From: DATGLE01 sp035294325
GTDB taxonomy: Bacteria > Chloroflexota > Ktedonobacteria > Ktedonobacterales > Ktedonobacteraceae
NCBI GenBank assembly: GCA_035294325.1
Contig: DATGLE010000168.1
Location: 1 to 64,000 of the forward strand
DNA length: 64,000 nucleotides
Direction of reading: 5' to 3'
The notes beneath the pieces were generated by a model that saw only the letters and a program-made list of their open reading frames with translations, searched no databases and had not been told where the DNA came from. Both the position numbers and the translations under genes were made by a program. Positions within the stretch are counted from its first letter, which is position 1. Each line of letters begins with the position of its first letter. This document shows, in pieces, positions 59,573 through 64,000 of this stretch.

Positions 59573-60823
59573 CTAAAGGCTCAGCGATCTGCGCACAGCC
59601 AGGGAGCCGATCAGGGTGGCTATGGCGGCCGTTCCTACCAGCACCGCTATATCGATAGCAAAGCCGGTCAGATCTGGATAGAACATGGCCTGCCGCATGC
59701 CATCTATCGCGTAGCGGATCGGATTGAAGGCGCTGATATCGCGCAGCCAGCGGGGCAGAAAGGCAATGGTCGTGAATCCGCCTCCCAGGAAGAATAGATA
59801 GGTTGCCAGAATCGAGGCAGTCATAGCGATATTTCTGGCGCCGCGCATCAGCGTTCCCAGCAGTGCGCCCATCCCGGACGCGCTCAGCGCCGTCGCGACG
59901 AAGAGCGCGGCCAGCGCGGGCCAGTGGTTCGCGGGGGGAGCGATGATCCCGGCAAGGGTACATATCCCTATGGCGGGAATAAGCGCCAGCAGCGAGATGA
60001 AGAGGCCGCCCAGTATGCGCCCCGCGACTAGCATCCAGCCGGATATTGGTGCGAGCGCAAGGTGGAAGACTGTGCCGCGCTCTCTGTCCTGCGCGCACAG
60101 CAGGGCCGCGCCCATCAATCCGGTATTGAGCACCAGCAGGACCAGTACTGGCAACACCTGATAATCGAGGAAGTCCACCTGCGTCTGCCTGAGATCCTGC
60201 TCATCGATGGAGATATGATACGGGCCGGCCGCGCCTGAACTGCCAACGGCGCCCAGGTCCGGCGCATCGAAGCGCCCTGCCGAGCGGTCAACGCTGCGCC
60301 TGATATCATCGGCCAGGTCGATATCGGCGTTATTGAGGGTGAGTTGCAGCGTCGCAGCGCTGCCAGCCGCCTTGCGGTCAAAATCCGGCGGGATGGTGAT
60401 GATCGCGGCAACTTGCTGATCGCGCAGCAAACGTTGCGCATCTTGCATACCGGTAATCGTCAGAGAATACGCACCCGGGTCGGATTTCAAAATCTGCACC
60501 ATACGCAGCGCTTGCAGCCCGTGTGACTCGACCACGAGGGCTACCGGCTCCTTTGTGACTGTGTTTGAGAGAACGACAAGCATGAGGGCCATCGCCAGCG
60601 GGGGAATGAACGTACTCGCCAGCGCCAGGGGCATGCGCAGCCAGCGCAACACATCCACGCAGGCCAGCGCCCACATCGCGCCCAGTTGATCCAGCAGCGC
60701 GGCGATGAATGTTCCTTCCGCAAAACGCCGCGCGCGCTTTCTCTTCTTCCTGACGCGCTTCGGGAGTGGAGCGCCGCGCTTCGACAAGGGATGCTCGCTC
60801 CAACGCGTCTGCTTAACGGGCAT
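59573..60823 (-). CDS. ABC-2 type transporter permease
   Basis: A 416-residue membrane protein. A basic N-terminus is followed by one TM, a large outer domain (~75-220, with QQVAAIITIPPDFDRKAAGS) and five C-terminal TM helices of the ABC-2 fold (NTGLMGAALLCAQDRERGTV, ATYLFFLGGGFTTIAFLPRW, then FNPIRYAIDGMRQAMFYPD). It is the last gene of a three-gene exporter operon, 32 bases after the second permease. It shares the outer-domain pattern with that permease, so the two probably form a heterodimeric channel. Confidence 0.9.
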   Translation of the reverse strand: MPVKQTRWSEHPLSKRGAPLPKRVRKKRKRARRFAEGTFIAALLDQLGAMWALACVDVLRWLRMPLALASTFIPPLAMALMLVVLSNTVTKEPVALVVESHGLQALRMVQILKSDPGAYSLTITGMQDAQRLLRDQQVAAIITIPPDFDRKAAGSAATLQLTLNNADIDLADDIRRSVDRSAGRFDAPDLGAVGSSGAAGPYHISIDEQDLRQTQVDFLDYQVLPVLVLLVLNTGLMGAALLCAQDRERGTVFHLALAPISGWMLVAGRILGGLFISLLALIPAIGICTLAGIIAPPANHWPALAALFVATALSASGMGALLGTLMRGARNIAMTASILATYLFFLGGGFTTIAFLPRWLRDISAFNPIRYAIDGMRQAMFYPDLTGFAIDIAVLVGTAAIATLIGSLAVRRSLSL

Positions 60824-60855
60824 CGTCTTGCTTCCTTTCCAGGCTTACCGGTCTC

Positions 60856-62742
60856 TCAAACCGTATCCAGCCCCGATGGCGGGGATGAGCCATCGGGCAG
60901 AATGGCTCCCCATAGCGAGGCCGCCTTCCATAACTGACCGGCACTTATCTGCGCGTACTGCATGTTCGCGCCGGTCAGGTTGGCACCGCTCATGTTGGTG
61001 TCGCGCATATTCGAGCGACTCAGGTCGGCCCCGGCCAGGTTCGCATTGCTCAAATTGGTCGCAATGAGGTTGGCCCCGGCCAGGTTGCTGCCGCGCAGAT
61101 CAGCCCTGCCGCAATTTACCCCCGTAAGATCGACGTTGAGCAGATTGACGTGGGACAGATCAACGTCGCGCAGATCAACTCCCCTCAGATCGATAATACG
61201 GAAGTCCTTCTTGATCAGGTTGGTTCCGTAGAGGAAACGGATGAGCAGCGCTTTGTGCCGGGCGTCCAGCCGGCGCAGCGTCCTCTGTGTGGTAAGATTG
61301 GCGATGGCTCTGGCCCCGCTATCCCTGCTCGTATAGAGTAGATTATCGTGGATGAGCAGACTGGAAATCAGGTTGGTATAGTTCCGCAACAGCGTATCCT
61401 GCTCCTGCTGAACGGCTATCTGGCGCTCAACCTGCTGCTGGCGCTGCATTTGCGTGGACAGGTTCCACCAGGTGCCGAGGCCGAGTCCAACCACGAGGAG
61501 CAGCAGCGCAACGAGCAGCACCGGCTGGCTTCTGTCGAGAATGAGGTGGCGGCGCCACCAGAGTCGGTTCCCGTAGAGCGCCAGGCGGCGGCGCCAGGGC
61601 ACTCTTTCGCGCCGCTCTCGCGCGTACCAGGTCGCATTTTTCTCTTGCACAGCCATTCCCAGCAGCGCGCCGGACAGCACGAGCATGGCAGCGGCCCAGC
61701 CAATCAGCGCCATAAAATCCGTCGCTATCGATTCGGGCGTAACCTGCAAGCCATGAAATGCCTGCTCAAGAATGCCGACAGCGTAATAAACGGGTGAAAT
61801 GTGGGCAATGTACCAGATGAGTTCCCCGGCGAAGCGCTGCGGCCTGAGCGAGCCGCTGCAAAGGTAGAGCGGTAGACTGAGGCCAAAGACCAGCGAGGCA
61901 ACCGGCAGCGTGCGCCTCACCAGCGCGCCCAGCGCGACGCCGGCGCAACTGAAAATCACAATGCACAGCAGAATTGCGCCGATCATGGCAAAGGGGTGCA
62001 GCGGCGTAATATGGTAGCCCCAGATTGCCAGGGCCACGGGAAAGAGCATGGCGAGCGCGGCCACCGCAGCCGTCGCGGCCACGCGCCCCAGGATGGGGAT
62101 CGCCGGATGCACGGGCGCCACGGCGAGCAGGCGCACGGTCCCCGCCTCGAACTCGCGCGCGACCACCATCGCGCTCAGAATGCTGGCGATCACAAACGCA
62201 TCCAGGGCCAGGCCGCTGACAACGAGGTATTCGATAAAGCCGGTATCGTGGCCGATGAGATCGCGTTCCGTCACGTTTACGTGAATGCCGGGAAAGTGTA
62301 CCTGCTTCCCAAAGGCTACAATCGCCGAGGGCAGCGCCTCTTGAATGTCCTCGGTCATGTCTATATTCACATTATCGACGATAACCTGAATGCTGGTATC
62401 TTTGCCATGCGCGATAGCATCGGAGAAACCATCTGGAATGGTGATGATCGCGACCAGGGATCCTTGATGCAGAGCGGCGAGCGCGGCCTGTTGATCCATC
62501 GGGCGCAGATCAAGGGAATGGTGAGCGGCGGCCAGCCTGGCAATAAAATCCTGCGCGTAGCGCCCGTGATCTTCCACGACCAGCGCGGTTGGCGCGAAGC
62601 TTCCCGTCAAGGCGAAGAGGCTGACCAGAAATAGAAACGTTACCGCCTGGATAACGGTCAGCGCTATCAACAGGCGTGATCGGCTCAACTGCCGCCATTC
62701 GGCCTGAAAGCCGCCCAGGAGTGCACTGAAGAGCAGCTTCAT
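60856..62742 (-). CDS. ABC-2 permease fused to coiled coil and pentapeptide repeats
   Basis: A 628-residue fusion. Residues 1-380 are an ABC-2 permease with an N-terminal TM, an outer domain (HQGSLVAIITIPDGFSDAIA) and five TMs. Another TM (LVALLLLVVGLGLGTWWNL, ~405-425) precedes a Gln-rich coiled coil. Residues ~515-600 are pentapeptide repeats A(D/N)Lxx, about 16 units (for example DLRGVDLRDVDLSHVNLLNV). By inference the repeats form a right-handed beta helix on one side of the membrane. It overlaps the ATPase gene by 4 bases (ATGA). The fusion is rare in my knowledge; its substrate is unknown. Confidence 0.85.
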   Translation of the reverse strand: MKLLFSALLGGFQAEWRQLSRSRLLIALTVIQAVTFLFLVSLFALTGSFAPTALVVEDHGRYAQDFIARLAAAHHSLDLRPMDQQAALAALHQGSLVAIITIPDGFSDAIAHGKDTSIQVIVDNVNIDMTEDIQEALPSAIVAFGKQVHFPGIHVNVTERDLIGHDTGFIEYLVVSGLALDAFVIASILSAMVVAREFEAGTVRLLAVAPVHPAIPILGRVAATAAVAALAMLFPVALAIWGYHITPLHPFAMIGAILLCIVIFSCAGVALGALVRRTLPVASLVFGLSLPLYLCSGSLRPQRFAGELIWYIAHISPVYYAVGILEQAFHGLQVTPESIATDFMALIGWAAAMLVLSGALLGMAVQEKNATWYARERRERVPWRRRLALYGNRLWWRRHLILDRSQPVLLVALLLLVVGLGLGTWWNLSTQMQRQQQVERQIAVQQEQDTLLRNYTNLISSLLIHDNLLYTSRDSGARAIANLTTQRTLRRLDARHKALLIRFLYGTNLIKKDFRIIDLRGVDLRDVDLSHVNLLNVDLTGVNCGRADLRGSNLAGANLIATNLSNANLAGADLSRSNMRDTNMSGANLTGANMQYAQISAGQLWKAASLWGAILPDGSSPPSGLDTV

Positions 62743-63677
62743 GGAGTTATCCCTTCCAGCGCGCGGAAGACTTCCGCCAGGTCAGCGCCGCGCTCGCGAA
62801 ATCCCTTGATGGGCGCGGTCTCCAGGATCCTGCGCATCACCTCATCGGGAACGGTGCTCCCGGCGAGAAAAACGGAGATGCCTGTGGACGTGGGGGCAAG
62901 GCGCAAGACGCCTTCGCTGGCGGCGAAGGCCCTGGTGATCGCTTCCGCAGCCGCACTCGTGCATTCGATATCCAGGCAGCTACCAGCGCGAGCGACCAGC
63001 GCTTCCGGCTTCTCGCAGGTCAGCAGTTTGCCCTCACGCAGCACCGCGACGGTATCACATAGCGCCAGAGCCTCATCGAGATAATTCGTCGCTACAATAA
63101 TGGTCGTTCCCCTTGCTTTGAGCAGGCGCAGGTGTGACCAGATGGCGTGCCGCGCCTCCACGTCCACGCCCAGAGTAGGTTCATCGATGATTAACAGGTC
63201 GGGAGCATGCAGGAGGGCACGCGCGATGGCTATCCGCCGCCGGTGGCCGCCGGAGAGATTGCTTACGCGCTCATCGATTCGCTCGGAGAGGGAGAGCAGT
63301 TCCAGAACTTCCTCAATCCTGCGCCGTGGCTCAGCAATTGCATACAGGGATGCAGTAAAGCGCAGATTTTCAAAGGTAGTGAGTTCGTCGTAAAGGGCCG
63401 TCTCTTGTAGAACGACGCCGATCTTTTGTCGCAATTTCCTGGTGCGGGCCGGAAGCCGTTCAGAAAAGACGGTAATCGTCCCGCTGGAGGGCCGGCGCAG
63501 TCCGGTAATCATGTGCAGCAGCGTCGTTTTCCCCGCTCCATTGGGGCCGAGGATGCCGGTGATGGCGCCGCGCCGCATTGAGAGACTGATCTGGTCCAGA
63601 ACTTTGTGTTTGCCAAGATGGCATGTCACACGATCAAAACGTACCGCAGGCGCGAAATGAGCGGTCAGTGTGTCCAA
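62739..63677 (-). CDS. ABC transporter ATP-binding protein (ABC-2/DRI type)
   Basis: A 312-residue cytoplasmic ATPase. Walker A GPNGAGKTT is at 44-52, Q-loop in VVLQETALYDELT, signature LSGGHRRRIAIARAL, Walker B LLIIDEPTLG and a switch His replaced by Asn in VATNYLDEA. A ~90-residue C-terminal domain (EKPEALVARAGSCLDIECTS) is typical of drug-resistance exporters. It is the first gene of the operon, overlapping the first permease by 4 bases. Together the three genes encode an exporter of unknown cargo. Confidence 0.93.
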   Translation of the reverse strand: MDTLTAHFAPAVRFDRVTCHLGKHKVLDQISLSMRRGAITGILGPNGAGKTTLLHMITGLRRPSSGTITVFSERLPARTRKLRQKIGVVLQETALYDELTTFENLRFTASLYAIAEPRRRIEEVLELLSLSERIDERVSNLSGGHRRRIAIARALLHAPDLLIIDEPTLGVDVEARHAIWSHLRLLKARGTTIIVATNYLDEALALCDTVAVLREGKLLTCEKPEALVARAGSCLDIECTSAAAEAITRAFAASEGVLRLAPTSTGISVFLAGSTVPDEVMRRILETAPIKGFRERGADLAEVFRALEGITP

Positions 63678-63799
63678 TTGCTATCCTCAATTTGGAAGAC
63701 GGTCCAGACGAATCCAAAGGCTTATCAGATAGTATATACTATGTCTTTCCGTCTGGAGGATAGTGATGATTCTTAGGGATCTCTCTATCCGACTCCTCA

Positions 63800-63962
63800 G
63801 CGCCTGCGGCGCTTCGCCCGGTTTTGAGTGTGATGATCGGGTGGCGGGGCAAGGCCCCGCCACCCGATCATCACACTCAAAATTGGGAGGCTCCTGGCCC
63901 GCTTTCCTGCCGCCCGATCATCACACTCAAAATTGGGAGGCTCTTAGCCCGCTTTCCTGCCG
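63800..63962. repeat. palindrome plus 50-bp direct repeat
   Basis: GCGCCTGCGGCGCTTCG is followed by a perfect palindrome at 63822-63882 (29-bp arms, loop AAG). The right arm end and following bases (63863-63912) recur immediately as 63913-63962 with two substitutions, giving a tandem 50-bp unit. The layout resembles 13862-14038. The gap 63678-63799 shows no gene. Confidence 0.85.
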
Positions 63963-64000
63963 CCAAGAGGGAAGCGGTCCCAGGGATTCTCGTTGGCCGT

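Overview
The window is a contiguous, gene-dense bacterial chromosome segment of moderately high G+C, with about 46 supported protein genes on both strands. I saw no tRNA, rRNA, CRISPR array or transposase gene. The gene mix points to a Chloroflexota member, most likely class Ktedonobacteria. It has Ser/Thr kinases with zinc-ribbon or FHA tails, zinc-ribbon/proline-rich/one-TM proteins, very large STAND-like ATPases with propeller and HEAT repeats, an archaeal-type AspRS under T-box control, IspH, and many lipoproteins with low-complexity linkers. The class assignment is inference from gene content; there is no rRNA to confirm it.

Layout. 0-7.2 kb: YvcK-like protein, GYD protein, a GGCT-like membrane fusion, an eIF2B-like protein, a MocR regulator and a TerC-type membrane protein. 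7.2-13.9 kb: two divergent P-loop ATPases, one a 1,634-residue propeller/HEAT/ATPase protein, separated by a palindromic repeat. 14.2-20.4 kb: Fe-S flavin oxidoreductase, lipoprotein, DUF1028 hydrolase, ECF sigma factor coupled to a membrane anti-sigma-like protein, small XRE regulator. 20.8-25.2 kb: VOC-DinB fusion, T-box-regulated aspS, and a HipA-like kinase/DUF3037 pair. 25.6-32.7 kb: recG, argF, two zinc-ribbon membrane paralogues. 33-39.6 kb: a signalling block with a GAF histidine kinase, a response regulator, two Ser/Thr kinases and an FHA protein. 40.1-44.2 kb: GNAT, two FemX-like transferases, an Rpn-family nuclease. 44.3-50.7 kb: methyltransferases, DUF1330, GH4 glycosidase, a TetR regulator with a clear promoter and operator, a DHA2-type exporter. 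50.7-58.2 kb: a giant TPR protein, YajQ, a FolD-like protein lacking two catalytic residues, IspH and a small Rossmann-like protein. 58.5-63.7 kb: a tandem cupredoxin-like lipoprotein without copper ligands, and an ABC exporter operon in which one permease is fused to pentapeptide repeats.

The most unusual non-coding signal is a dispersed family of about 12-15 intergenic elements. A typical copy is about 170-190 bp. It has imperfect terminal inverted repeats (AGAGTGTGTCTGATT-like), two conserved G+C-rich mini-hairpins, and a long central hairpin whose arms differ from copy to copy yet stay self-complementary. Other perfect palindromes of 55-70 bp, a second repeat family and short tandem duplications also fill the intergenic gaps. 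All copies I found lie between genes, although a few touch stop codons.
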